Assembly (NCBI GenBank): GCA_051252455.1
Contig: JBPOFM010000001.1
Coordinates: 620,001 to 684,000 of the forward strand
Origin: JBPOFM01 sp051252455
GTDB lineage: Bacteria > Bacteroidota > Bacteroidia > Flavobacteriales > Flavobacteriaceae
Length of the DNA stretch: 64,000 bases
Reading direction: 5' to 3'
Position numbers and translations under genes: made by a program. Below are positions 52,715 to 61,477 of this stretch, piece after piece (positions within the stretch are counted from its first letter, which is position 1; each line of letters starts with the position of its first letter). Under the pieces are notes generated by a model that saw only the letters and a program-made list of their open reading frames with translations, was not told where the DNA came from and made no database searches.

Positions 52715-52722
52715 TATCTTTG
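52715..52722 (+). promoter_or_regulatory. -7 box for holB, implying a nearly leaderless mRNA
   Basis: TATCTTTG, a consensus -7 box followed by GC, ends only 4 bp before the holB ATG at 52727. If used, transcription would begin at or within a few bases of the start codon. Confidence 0.45.
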
Positions 52723-52726
52723 CGCC

Positions 52727-53881
52727 ATGCTATTTTCAGACATTTTAGGCCAGGAACATCTCAAAAATCATTTGACACAGAGTGTGGACAATGGTCGCGT
52801 TTCGCATGCACAATTATTTGTGGGTCCTGAAGGGTCTGGTACCTTGCCAATGGCGATTGCCTATGCACAATATCTTTTGTGTCACAATACAAATGGTGAA
52901 AACAATGGTGAGAACGAGTCCTGCAACCTAAAATTCAAGAATCTTTCTCATCCCGATTTGCACTTCGCCTTTCCAGTTGCGACCAATGATAAGATTAAAA
53001 GTCATCCGGTTTCCAAGCTTTTTATGGAAGAATGGCGACAAATGCTTCGCGAGCAGCCTTATGGGAATTTGTTCGATTGGTACAGAATGCTCGGAATTGA
53101 CAACAAACAAGGTCAAATTGGTGTTGACGAAGCACAAGATATTGTGAAAGCTTTGTCCTTGAAGTCTTATGAAGGTGGTTATAAAATCATGCTCATTTGG
53201 ATGGCGGAAAAGCTAAACACCTCTGCGGCAAACAAGTTGTTAAAGCTAATCGAAGAGCCACCGAACAAAACAGTTTTTATCTTGATTGCAGAAGATGAAG
53301 AGCAGATTATCAGCACCATTCGTTCGCGATGCCAAATACTTCATTTTCCTTCTTTGGCCGAAGCGGTTATTAAGCAAGGACTCATCAAAAATTATCAATT
53401 AGAGGAATCGATTGCGACCAAAATTGCACACCAAGCTGATGGTAACTATAATAAAGCCTGTGATTTGGTGTACCAAGATTCTGAAGATACGCAGTTTGAA
53501 GATTGGTTTGTTTTTTGGATCCGCTCCGCATTTAAAGCGAAAGGCAATAAAAGTGCCATTCATGATTTAATCAGTTGGAGTGAGGAAATTGCGAAAACTC
53601 GGCGTGAAACACAAAAGCAATTTTTATCGTTTTGCATTGATTTTTTCAGGCAAGCCTTATTGCTTAATTATAGTGCAAATGAACTGGTTTATATCGAAAC
53701 CAAGACTAAAAATTTCAAATTGGAAAACTTTGCGCCATTTGTGAATGAGGCGAATATTCTGGAAATAAGTGATGAATTACAAGACGCGATTTATCACATA
53801 GAACGCAATGGCAACTCCAAAATAATCTTAACGGATTTATCCATCAAATTAACACGATTATTGCATAAAAAAGCCAGCTAA
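52727..53881 (+). CDS. holB: DNA polymerase III delta-prime subunit
   Basis: A 384-residue clamp-loader subunit. It starts MLFSDILGQEHLKNHL, has a P-loop region GPEGSGTLPMA in which the usual lysine is missing (as in other delta-prime subunits, which do not hydrolyse ATP), the sensor region ANKLLKLIEEPPNKTVFILI, and the SRC motif in STIRSRCQIL. The zinc-binding cysteines are reduced to a LCHN and NESCN pair. It helps to load the sliding clamp at the replication fork. Its stop codon lies inside a terminator hairpin. Confidence 0.88.
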   Translation: MLFSDILGQEHLKNHLTQSVDNGRVSHAQLFVGPEGSGTLPMAIAYAQYLLCHNTNGENNGENESCNLKFKNLSHPDLHFAFPVATNDKIKSHPVSKLFMEEWRQMLREQPYGNLFDWYRMLGIDNKQGQIGVDEAQDIVKALSLKSYEGGYKIMLIWMAEKLNTSAANKLLKLIEEPPNKTVFILIAEDEEQIISTIRSRCQILHFPSLAEAVIKQGLIKNYQLEESIATKIAHQADGNYNKACDLVYQDSEDTQFEDWFVFWIRSAFKAKGNKSAIHDLISWSEEIAKTRRETQKQFLSFCIDFFRQALLLNYSANELVYIETKTKNFKLENFAPFVNEANILEISDELQDAIYHIERNGNSKIILTDLSIKLTRLLHKKAS

Positions 53882-53890
53882 TTAGCTGGC
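53867..53890 (-). terminator. intrinsic terminator for the OmpH-like gene
   Basis: An 18-bp perfect palindrome GCCAGCTAATTAGCTGGC at 53873-53890 is followed on the minus strand by TTTTTT. It sits 24 bp after the OmpH-like stop, and contains the holB stop codon, so it may also serve holB more weakly. Confidence 0.8.
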
Positions 53891-53914
53891 CTTATTATAT
53901 TTAAGTCTAAAAAA

Positions 53915-54430
53915 TTAGTCTTTTTTGTATGCTTTATTTAATTCTTCTAAAACTTCTTTAGTCAAATCTTTGTTTTCTTCACCATACATTACACTTCCAG
54001 CATCATTGCTACCTAATATATAAGTATAGCCATTTTTCTTACCATAGTCTTTTACAAACGCGCGAACTTCTTTAATCAACGTATCTATTTCGGTTTGGCT
54101 TTCTTTTTGGATCGCTTGCTCCTCCATTTGAAACTGTTGTTGCAACATTTGTTGTTTTTGACCTAAAACTTGATATTGTTCCTGTGCATCCTTTTGAGCC
54201 ATCGTTGCTGCTTTTGCCTGGAAAGCTTGCGCTTCAGATTGAAATGATTTGCCAATACTGTCAACTCTCTTATCAAACTTTTCAATTTTCGTTTTGAAAG
54301 TCGTTTCGATATCTTTTCTTTTTTGATATTCCTTGATCAATTCAACATTGTCTATAAATCCTGTTTTCATTTCATTTTGACATGATGTCATTACTAACAT
54401 TCCGAAAACTAACAATACTACTTTTTTCAT
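53915..54430 (-). CDS. OmpH/Skp-like periplasmic chaperone, lipoprotein form
   Basis: A 171-residue protein. The N-terminus has a lipoprotein signal ending in VMTSC (Cys17), then GFIDNVELIKEY, a long coiled coil from about residue 35 to 115 rich in Gln, Lys and Glu, and a C-terminal beta segment with GYTYILGSNDAGSVMYG, which is the Skp/OmpH pattern. Skp chaperones escort outer-membrane proteins across the periplasm and are normally soluble; a lipid anchor is an oddity. Monocistronic between its own -7 box and terminator. Confidence 0.8.
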   Translation of the reverse strand: MKKVVLLVFGMLVMTSCQNEMKTGFIDNVELIKEYQKRKDIETTFKTKIEKFDKRVDSIGKSFQSEAQAFQAKAATMAQKDAQEQYQVLGQKQQMLQQQFQMEEQAIQKESQTEIDTLIKEVRAFVKDYGKKNGYTYILGSNDAGSVMYGEENKDLTKEVLEELNKAYKKD

Positions 54431-54454
54431 TTTTTGGTTTTATTTAAATTTTTG

Positions 54455-54462
54455 CAAATGTA
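54455..54462 (-). promoter_or_regulatory. -7 box for the OmpH-like gene
   Basis: TACATTTG followed by C on the minus strand, 24 bp before the ATG. It lies in a 210-bp AT-rich gap in which nothing else was recognised. Confidence 0.4.
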
Positions 54463-54640
54463 ACAAAGTCTACAGGAATAACGAGAAAATAATTTATATT
54501 GATAAAAACTATGATTTAAAAATTTCCAATAGTTTGAATAAATCAAAAACAAGGTGATTTAAAGCGATTTGCGAGGGTTTCGAAAAAAGGACAAGGATTT
54601 GTGGGTATTATGGGTCTAGAGACTCAAATAAACGATTTAA

Positions 54641-55534
54641 TTAGTTTTTCTCCTTGTTTATGATATAAATTAGGGAGGAATATTCACCAGAAGTGTTCGC
54701 CTTGAGATTTGAACGCCATCCGTTCCAAAATGCTTTTAGAGGATTCATGGAACCTGTTTTATTCTTCTCCGAAAGTAGACAAACATAGAAGGAATCAAAT
54801 TTCATTGGCAACACCGAACGAACTTTCAAACCCACCTTTTCAGATAATCGTGAAATTGACGTTTTCGAAAAATGCCATAGATGTCTAGGCACATCAAACG
54901 CAGCCCAAAATTCTTTATAATGATTCGCATCATGACTATTAAAATTTGGAACAGCAATAATCAAAGTACCATTAGATTTTAATAACCGATTGAAAAGAGA
55001 AAATTGTTCATCAAGATTAGGCAAGTGTTCCAATACATGCCAAAGTGTGATGACATCAAAACTATGTGGTTCAAATTTCGCAAGCATTGCGACATCAAAC
55101 ACGAGATTACCAACTTTTTGGTTCGCTAGATATCTTGCCTGTTCGTTGGGTTCAATTCCAATAACAGACCAGTTATCTTGTTTTCCGACCTGCAAAAAAT
55201 CACCAGTTCCACATCCAATATCAAGTAACTTTTTGTTATCATTAGAGACAGTGTTGATCAATTTCAACTTCCTTTTTAAAGCTATTGATTTTACGGATTG
55301 ATACACCTTTTCCAGAAGGTTTCTTTTGGAGTCTGTATGTGAAATATAATCCTCGCTTTGATAATAACTAGGTAGAGTTTTCTCTGAAGGTTGAGGACGT
55401 GTTTCAAGCATATCGAATTCTTCATTGTAAACCAATTCAAAACTTTCTCCCGAAACGGAATGATCCTTTACATTTAAATATGTGGTGTTTTTTGTCACAG
55501 AATATGGGTTGGATTTAGAGATATAGGTTTTCAA
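54641..55534 (-). CDS. class I SAM-dependent methyltransferase
   Basis: A 297-residue protein with a Methyltransf_23-type core. The SAM-binding motif LLDIGCGTGDFLQVG is near residues 104-118, VIGIEPNEQA gives motif II, and ITLWHVLEHLPN near 165-176 is the post-motif region. The first 70 residues (with LETRPQPSEKTLPSYYQSEDY) resemble enzymes that act on sugar or lipid-linked substrates in polysaccharide loci. Substrate unknown. It lies next to a parS-like site, downstream of mnmG. Confidence 0.8.
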   Translation of the reverse strand: MKTYISKSNPYSVTKNTTYLNVKDHSVSGESFELVYNEEFDMLETRPQPSEKTLPSYYQSEDYISHTDSKRNLLEKVYQSVKSIALKRKLKLINTVSNDNKKLLDIGCGTGDFLQVGKQDNWSVIGIEPNEQARYLANQKVGNLVFDVAMLAKFEPHSFDVITLWHVLEHLPNLDEQFSLFNRLLKSNGTLIIAVPNFNSHDANHYKEFWAAFDVPRHLWHFSKTSISRLSEKVGLKVRSVLPMKFDSFYVCLLSEKNKTGSMNPLKAFWNGWRSNLKANTSGEYSSLIYIINKEKN

Positions 55535-55576
55535 TATTTTTAAAGATTCGAATAAAGCATATTGAAAATATACCTA

Positions 55577-55592
55577 CGTTCCACGTGGAACA
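55577..55592. promoter_or_regulatory. parS: parS-like ParB-binding site (left of mnmG)
   Basis: CGTTCCACGTGGAACA holds the 14-bp palindrome GTTCCACGTGGAAC and matches the chromosomal parS consensus TGTTnCACGTGnAACA at all but the first base. It lies in the 77-bp gap between mnmG and the methyltransferase gene. Confidence 0.75.
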
Positions 55593-55611
55593 TTTGAAAA
55601 CAATTCGAACT

Positions 55612-57483
55612 TTAGCGGCCCATATAAACCAATAACACAGAAACATCGCTAGGGGAAACTCCACTAATTCTAGATGCCTGCGAAATAGTAACGGGTCTAA
55701 TTTTCTCAAGTTTTTGACGTGCTTCAATACTCATGGATTTCAATTTTGAGTAATCAAAATTAGCAGGAATCTTAACATTTTCTAAACGGCTTAACTTATC
55801 TGCATTGTTCTTTTCCTTGTCGATATAGCCAGAATATTTAACCTGTATTTCAGTTTGTTCGATGATCTCTTTATCCAAATTGTGCTCTTGTATATAGCCC
55901 TCAACCGATTCAATCTTTCTAATATCATTCATCCCAATGTTTGGTCTAGAGAAAATTTTAAACAACTTTCCAGTTTGATTTACCGGTGCCGAATCATTTG
56001 ACTTGAGAATTGGATTGATGTCTTCTTGAGTCACGCTCGTATCTTTAAAAAAATCCACAAAGGCTTCCGCCTTGGAATGTTTTTCTTCCATTCGTCTTAA
56101 GCGCTTTTCTCCAGCCAAGCCCAAATCATAGCCTTTTGGAGTCAATCTAATATCGGCATTATCTTGTCGTAACAAGGTTCTGTATTCTGCTCTTGAGGTA
56201 AACATTCGATAGGGCTCTTCAGTCCCTTTGGTAATTAAATCATCCACCAAAACTCCGATATACGCTTCGTCTCTTTGCAAGATAAATTCATCTTTGGATT
56301 GAACTTTTAAAGCAGCATTAATACCAGCCATCAAACCTTGAGAAGCAGCCTCCTCATAACCTGTGGTACCATTTATTTGACCAGCAAAATAAAGGTTCTC
56401 AACCAATTTTGTTTCTAAGGTATGCTTCAATTGTGTTGGTGGAAAATAATCATACTCGATTGCATAACCAGGTCTAAAGAATTTCACATATTCAAAACCA
56501 ACAACGGAACGCAACGCTTTAAATTGGACATCTTCAGGCAGCGATGTAGAAAATCCATTCACGTAAACTTCACACGTATTCCAACCTTCAGGTTCCACAA
56601 ATAATTGATGCCTATCTTTGTCCGCAAAACGATTAATCTTATCTTCTATTGAAGGACAATATCTTGGCCCCGTACTTTGAATCCTTCCATTAAACATAGG
56701 CGATCTTTCAAACCCTTCACGCAGTAAATCGTGAACTTCTGGGCTGGTATATGTCATGTGACAATCTCTCTGATGTATCAGGGGTTTTGTGATATCAGAA
56801 TACGAAAATTTTTCAGGAACAACATCGCCTGGCTGGACTTCCATCTTTGAAAAGTCTAACGATCTTCCATCGACCCTTGGAGGTGTACCTGTTTTCATTC
56901 TGCCAGATTCAAAACCGAGTTGCACCAATTGTTCAGTAATTCCTGTTGCGGCTCTTTCTCCTGCTCTTCCACCCCCAAAATTCTTATCACCGATATGAAT
57001 TAAACCATTTAAAAAGGTTCCGTTTGTTAGGACAACAGACTTCCCTCTGACCTCAATTCCCAATGATGTTTTAACGCCTACAACTTTATGATTTTCGACA
57101 ATTAATGCGGAGACCATCTCTTGATAAAAATCAAGATTTGGAGTTGCCTCAAGCATCAAACGCCAATCTTCAGCAAAACGCATTCGGTCACTCTGCACCC
57201 TTGGGCTCCACATTGCAGGTCCTTTAGACTTGTTCAACATCTTAAATTGAATCGCCGAAGTATCGCTCACAATTCCGCTATAACCACCAAGCGCATCAAT
57301 CTCGCGTACAATTTGTCCTTTCGCAATTCCGCCCATGGCAGGATTGCAAGACATTTGTGCAATGTTTTGCAGGTTCATGGTGACAAGCAGTGTCTTGCTC
57401 CCCATATTGGCAGCAGCGGCGGCAGCTTCGCTTCCTGCGTGACCAGCACCAACTACTATAACGTCGTAATTTTCGTTAAACAT
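55612..57483 (-). CDS. mnmG: tRNA uridine-5-carboxymethylaminomethyl synthesis enzyme MnmG
   Basis: A 623-residue FAD enzyme that, with MnmE, modifies U34 of certain tRNAs. The FAD motif is VVGAGHAGSEAAAAAANMG near residues 11-29, then MSCNPAMGGIAKGQIVREID, TGTPPRVDGRSLDFS and NGTTGYEEAASQGLMAGINA. The C-terminal helical domain with ISGVSPSDVSVLLVYM is complete. Length and motifs are standard. Its upstream leader contains one parS-like site and the downstream gap a second. Confidence 0.96.
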   Translation of the reverse strand: MFNENYDVIVVGAGHAGSEAAAAAANMGSKTLLVTMNLQNIAQMSCNPAMGGIAKGQIVREIDALGGYSGIVSDTSAIQFKMLNKSKGPAMWSPRVQSDRMRFAEDWRLMLEATPNLDFYQEMVSALIVENHKVVGVKTSLGIEVRGKSVVLTNGTFLNGLIHIGDKNFGGGRAGERAATGITEQLVQLGFESGRMKTGTPPRVDGRSLDFSKMEVQPGDVVPEKFSYSDITKPLIHQRDCHMTYTSPEVHDLLREGFERSPMFNGRIQSTGPRYCPSIEDKINRFADKDRHQLFVEPEGWNTCEVYVNGFSTSLPEDVQFKALRSVVGFEYVKFFRPGYAIEYDYFPPTQLKHTLETKLVENLYFAGQINGTTGYEEAASQGLMAGINAALKVQSKDEFILQRDEAYIGVLVDDLITKGTEEPYRMFTSRAEYRTLLRQDNADIRLTPKGYDLGLAGEKRLRRMEEKHSKAEAFVDFFKDTSVTQEDINPILKSNDSAPVNQTGKLFKIFSRPNIGMNDIRKIESVEGYIQEHNLDKEIIEQTEIQVKYSGYIDKEKNNADKLSRLENVKIPANFDYSKLKSMSIEARQKLEKIRPVTISQASRISGVSPSDVSVLLVYMGR

Positions 57484-57495
57484 ATCTTTTGATAT

Positions 57496-57511
57496 TGTTC
57501 CACGTGGAACA
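57496..57511. promoter_or_regulatory. parS: parS-like ParB-binding site (right of mnmG)
   Basis: TGTTCCACGTGGAACA, a perfect 16-bp palindrome identical to the consensus chromosomal parS of many bacteria. It lies 13 bp upstream of the mnmG ATG, between that start and the -7 box, so it falls in the mnmG leader. Confidence 0.85.
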
Positions 57512-57548
57512 TTCGGTGAATTAAACTATAAAATGATTTTTGAATTTG

Positions 57549-57556
57549 CAAATATA
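57549..57556 (-). promoter_or_regulatory. -7 box for mnmG
   Basis: TATATTTG followed by C on the minus strand, 65 bp before the mnmG ATG and just after the ybeY stop. The parS-like site lies between this box and the gene. Confidence 0.45.
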
Positions 57557-57573
57557 CGTTGATTTCCCGAATA

Positions 57574-57984
57574 TTAGGAAAGTTGTGAAATGTAGTAATT
57601 TTCTTTCGAGCGCATTTGGGCCTCTTCCTCTTCTGACTTGTCTTTATATCCACAGTAATGAAGGACACCGTGTACCATGACGCGGTTTAATTCAGTTGGA
57701 AAATCGACTTTAAATTCCTCCGCATTTTCGACAACGCGTTCAATAGAAATATAGATATCACCATTGATTTGTCGCCCCAATGTATAATCAAAACTGATAA
57801 TATCTGTTAGCGTGTCGTGATCTAAAAACTCAATATTTAATTTCAATAGATACTTATCATCACAAAAAATATAATTGATCTCACCTTCGTTGAATTTTTC
57901 CTCAACAATAACTGAAGATATCCAATTGGAAATGGTCAATTCATCTGGAAGTTCGAAATCTGTTTCGTAGTTAAAGCTGATCAT
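57574..57984 (-). CDS. ybeY: rRNA maturation endonuclease YbeY
   Basis: A 136-residue zinc-dependent RNase that helps process 16S rRNA. The motif is RVMVHGVLHYCGYKDKSEEE near residues 103-122: the first two histidines of H-x3-H-x5-H are present, but the third is replaced in YKDK, where an Asp may act as ligand. The preceding DHDTLTDIISFDY region is intact. It overlaps the DUF4175 gene by 14 bp. Confidence 0.9.
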   Translation of the reverse strand: MISFNYETDFELPDELTISNWISSVIVEEKFNEGEINYIFCDDKYLLKLNIEFLDHDTLTDIISFDYTLGRQINGDIYISIERVVENAEEFKVDFPTELNRVMVHGVLHYCGYKDKSEEEEAQMRSKENYYISQLS

Positions 57985-60900
57985 TGGTCTTCTTGAAATA
58001 CTCCTGTACTTTCTTTTTATAAACTTCCTGCAAAGGTAAGGCTTGTCTATTTAATATTTCCGTAGTGTTGAAATATTCCTTGGCCGTCGGGATTTGATTG
58101 TTACTGTCGTTGTTATATTCCTTGGAATTGGATTCAGCTTTACGTTTATTATCTTCCTCTTGTAGGAAACTTGCGTTTTCCATTTTGAGCAAACGGTGTT
58201 GCAGATCCATCATTTTCTGAAGGGTTTGATTGGTGAATCCTTTGTTGAGAAGATCCATTTCAATTTCTTCCATTTTTTCTAAAAGCATTTTGCCTTCACC
58301 TTTAGTTCCTGCTTCTCCCAATTTATTTTCCAATGCCTGACGCAGTTGTTGCTGTTGTTGATAGATACGGTATAATTCACCATTCATGTCTTCATTTGAC
58401 CCTTCGCCTTCACCTTGTTGCTTTCCGTCTGTTCCATTCTTTCCATTTTTACCGTTATCCCCATCAGAACCTTCACCTTCTCCCTCCTGACCTTCACCGC
58501 TTTTACCATTCTTTCCTTCCTTGCCTTCGCCTTCTTTTCCTTCGCCTTCCTTCTTACCTTTGTCACCTTTTTTCATACCGTCTTCCATCTCCTTATTGAG
58601 TTCCTCTTGGCTCTTTATGATATCTGGCAATTGCATTCCATCGCCTTGACCTTGACCCATTCCTTTGCCTTTGCCCTGACCTTGGCCTTGCCCAGGATTC
58701 ATTTGGGCTTCCATATTATCTAAAACGTCACTTAAGAAGCTCGCTAAATCATTAGTGGCGGTTATGGTGTATTGTTGGGTAGATACGCCCTGATACAATT
58801 GGTTTTCGGACAACTGACCGAGTGATTTGTCAATATTAAAAAAAACATCCGTAATTTTTGAATTCACCGTTTCTGCAATCATAGGTTGACGTAGTGACAA
58901 GGCGAACAAACTATCGTCGATATGTTCAAAATGTTCGCGAAGACTACTTTGTTTTCTCAAGTATTTGCCATAGCCATTATTGTTGATCTGAATGCTCTTA
59001 AACTGATTCATCAAACTCTCTTGGTCGAACGAAAAGAGCACCAAATTGTCCAGAATTTGTCGCAAGGCAGCAGCATCCTCTTCCATCTGTTCACCTCCGC
59101 CAGACATCATGGATTGTTTCATCTCTGCTCCCATCTCCTTCATCTTCTTACCAGCATCCTTTTGCTTTTTCTGCGCGTCCTTTTGCTTCTGGTCAGAACC
59201 TTTTTGATCGTTCTGATCTTCGTTTTTCTCCTTTTCTTCTAAATCTTCAGTCGCCTCCTCCTGGTCTTTTTCAATGTCCTTTTCAGCCTCCTTGTCTTGA
59301 GGTACTTCAAGTGGCTTTTTTAAAGCTTCGTTTTCTTTCTGGAGTGCGTCCATTTCTTTTTGAAACTCTTCAAATTTTTTGTTCAGCTCCTCTTGCTTTT
59401 CTTTCGTGTTTTCTTCCTTCGACTCTTTGGATAATGCATCTTGCTTATCTGCCAATTTATCCAGCTCATCCATGAGTTTTTCGGCCTTTTTAGCAACGTA
59501 ATAACGCTTGGTCAACTCTAACAGCTGCTCAAGACTTTTCTGTTTGTTTTTGTTCTGCTTTGCTAGTTGTTCCAACTTTTCGCTCAACTCTTCTTTTTCA
59601 ATTTTATCTTGAAGCTTTTCGAGCTCTTCAAGTAATTTTTCATCTTTCTTAAGTTGCTCTTCATTGTCTTTTAAGCGTTCTTTCAAATCCTCTTTAAAAT
59701 CATCCTTGTCTTTATTTTCTGGTTGGAAATTTTCAAGATTTTCTTTCAACTTCTTATTGAAATTCTGCATCATTTCCTCTTGCTGCTTTTGACGCTTCAA
59801 AAAGTTTTCAAATTTCTTCTTATCGTTAAAATTGAGTTCGTTCTTTTCTTTTTGGGTTTTTGATAATTCTTTTAATTGCTTTTCTTGTTCTTTCAGCTTA
59901 TCAAAGGACTTACCCATATCTTGGATGGTTTCACTTTGTTCTTTTAATTGCTTTTGCTCTTCCTCATCTTGAGTTAACTTTCTATAAGTGAACACATTGC
60001 TCTTGGTGCTTTTATAATTATGAATCGCATCATTATCAAACACTTGAAAGTAAAGTTCATAGTTAACACCTTCTTCCAATTCCAAATTATTTGGAAAAGC
60101 CGTCACAAATTCATCAAAATTACCCGACGCAATAGGCATTTTCTTAATGGATTTTTGCTCTTCTGCGTTGGATGGATAATAGACCAATTGCAGTTGGCGA
60201 AGCCCATAATCATCACTGATTTGCCCATAAAAATAAAGCGTTTGATTATCTAAAGAGTCCTTCTCCATTTTAACATTAAGCTCTGGATAGGCATCTCGCA
60301 CGACATTGATTGAGAATGCGAGATTCTCATAATCCTTGAGTTTTTCATTACTGGTCGAAATGTTATAATCAAATTTCTGGTAGATGCGTTTTGTGGCTTC
60401 AAACTTTCCGCTTGATGTATTCGCGAACTGAAGCGTATCCTTTGCGTATAATGACACGTCATTCGTGGATCGTGTATTAACTTTCCATGTAACATTCGTG
60501 CCTTCGGGAATGGTTGCGCTTCCTGTGCTTTTCAAGGTTTCATCCTGTTTATTGAGATAAGCTGGATAATCTAAAACCATTTCGAAATTGACCAAAGTTG
60601 GAACTTTTACAACATTTAAATTATAGTCTTTCGATCGCACTTCATTTGCAGACAGACTAAAATCAAGGTCTTTTTTGGGTTGTGAAAAAACATATTCAAA
60701 CTGTCCTGGTGCGGTTTGTTGCAAGAAATATGTTTCACCATTGTAATGGATTTGCGCATTCTCGGGAATTATAGTTCCAGCGGTTTTAATCAGAAGTTTA
60801 TAATCTTTATTCTCGATCGCCTGAAGGGATTCATTCATCACATAGAACTGAAAAGGCGCGGGTGGTTCGTAGGCTGTTTTGTAATTGACCACTCGATCGT

Positions 60901-61477
60901 AACTATCGCTGAATAGATTGAAATGACCTGTAAAATAAGTCAGCAGTAACACCAAAACAGGAATTGCGGCATATTTCAAATATTTTATGTTCTGTCTAAA
61001 ATTAACCGCTAGTTTAAAAGGAATCGGCTGAAGCTCGACAGATTTTTGTTCAATACTGGCCAATAGAAGCTCCGATTCGTTGGAGTCTTTTTTCAGTTGA
61101 AGAACATTCAGCAACTTATCACTGACCTCCGGAAAGTGTGTACCAATGATTTTGGAAGCATCTTCATAATCAATGCCTTTTTGCAGTTTGAACAACTTTG
61201 CTAATGGAATCGCGATGAACTTGAAAAACAATGCCATTTCCACAGCAATAAACATCCAAAACAAGATAGTTCTAGCGGTTGGATTCAACCAAAGCACGTA
61301 TTCTACAATCAATGTCAACAAAAAATATAACAAGCCAATCGCAAAAAATAAAATAGCGCCTTTTAGCAACTCGTTGGTATAATAGCGCCTGATAAATTGT
61401 TCTAATTTGATTTGTATGGTTTTGAAATTGTTCAAAATTGTTTGGGTATAAAGTCTTTCGCAAATGAATTCACTCAT
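57971..61477 (-). CDS. DUF4175 family large membrane protein
   Basis: A 1168-residue protein. Three N-terminal hydrophobic segments lie at about residues 40-65, 68-95 and 170-188; an extracytoplasmic beta-rich region follows (about 200-500), then a very long Glu/Lys/Gln-rich coiled-coil region (about 500-800) and a Gly/Lys/Glu low-complexity part (about 925-1031), before a helical tail. It resembles the DUF4175 family of Bacteroidota, whose role is not known to me. The ATG at 61477 is the longest start; a TTG at 61435, giving MNNFKTIQIKLEQF, looks more like family members. Confidence 0.8.
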   Translation of the reverse strand: MSEFICERLYTQTILNNFKTIQIKLEQFIRRYYTNELLKGAILFFAIGLLYFLLTLIVEYVLWLNPTARTILFWMFIAVEMALFFKFIAIPLAKLFKLQKGIDYEDASKIIGTHFPEVSDKLLNVLQLKKDSNESELLLASIEQKSVELQPIPFKLAVNFRQNIKYLKYAAIPVLVLLLTYFTGHFNLFSDSYDRVVNYKTAYEPPAPFQFYVMNESLQAIENKDYKLLIKTAGTIIPENAQIHYNGETYFLQQTAPGQFEYVFSQPKKDLDFSLSANEVRSKDYNLNVVKVPTLVNFEMVLDYPAYLNKQDETLKSTGSATIPEGTNVTWKVNTRSTNDVSLYAKDTLQFANTSSGKFEATKRIYQKFDYNISTSNEKLKDYENLAFSINVVRDAYPELNVKMEKDSLDNQTLYFYGQISDDYGLRQLQLVYYPSNAEEQKSIKKMPIASGNFDEFVTAFPNNLELEEGVNYELYFQVFDNDAIHNYKSTKSNVFTYRKLTQDEEEQKQLKEQSETIQDMGKSFDKLKEQEKQLKELSKTQKEKNELNFNDKKKFENFLKRQKQQEEMMQNFNKKLKENLENFQPENKDKDDFKEDLKERLKDNEEQLKKDEKLLEELEKLQDKIEKEELSEKLEQLAKQNKNKQKSLEQLLELTKRYYVAKKAEKLMDELDKLADKQDALSKESKEENTKEKQEELNKKFEEFQKEMDALQKENEALKKPLEVPQDKEAEKDIEKDQEEATEDLEEKEKNEDQNDQKGSDQKQKDAQKKQKDAGKKMKEMGAEMKQSMMSGGGEQMEEDAAALRQILDNLVLFSFDQESLMNQFKSIQINNNGYGKYLRKQSSLREHFEHIDDSLFALSLRQPMIAETVNSKITDVFFNIDKSLGQLSENQLYQGVSTQQYTITATNDLASFLSDVLDNMEAQMNPGQGQGQGKGKGMGQGQGDGMQLPDIIKSQEELNKEMEDGMKKGDKGKKEGEGKEGEGKEGKNGKSGEGQEGEGEGSDGDNGKNGKNGTDGKQQGEGEGSNEDMNGELYRIYQQQQQLRQALENKLGEAGTKGEGKMLLEKMEEIEMDLLNKGFTNQTLQKMMDLQHRLLKMENASFLQEEDNKRKAESNSKEYNNDSNNQIPTAKEYFNTTEILNRQALPLQEVYKKKVQEYFKKTNDQL

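Noticed and set aside
57456..57668. 70-codon minus-strand frame across the mnmG leader containing MFHVEQ
   Set aside because: The peptide is the translation of the parS palindrome and the end of ybeY in another frame; not a gene.
58333..59242. Long open frames on the plus strand opposite the DUF4175 gene
   Set aside because: They arise from the biased Glu/Lys/Gly codons of DUF4175 read in antisense; their proteins are Leu/Phe/His-rich nonsense with no family resemblance.
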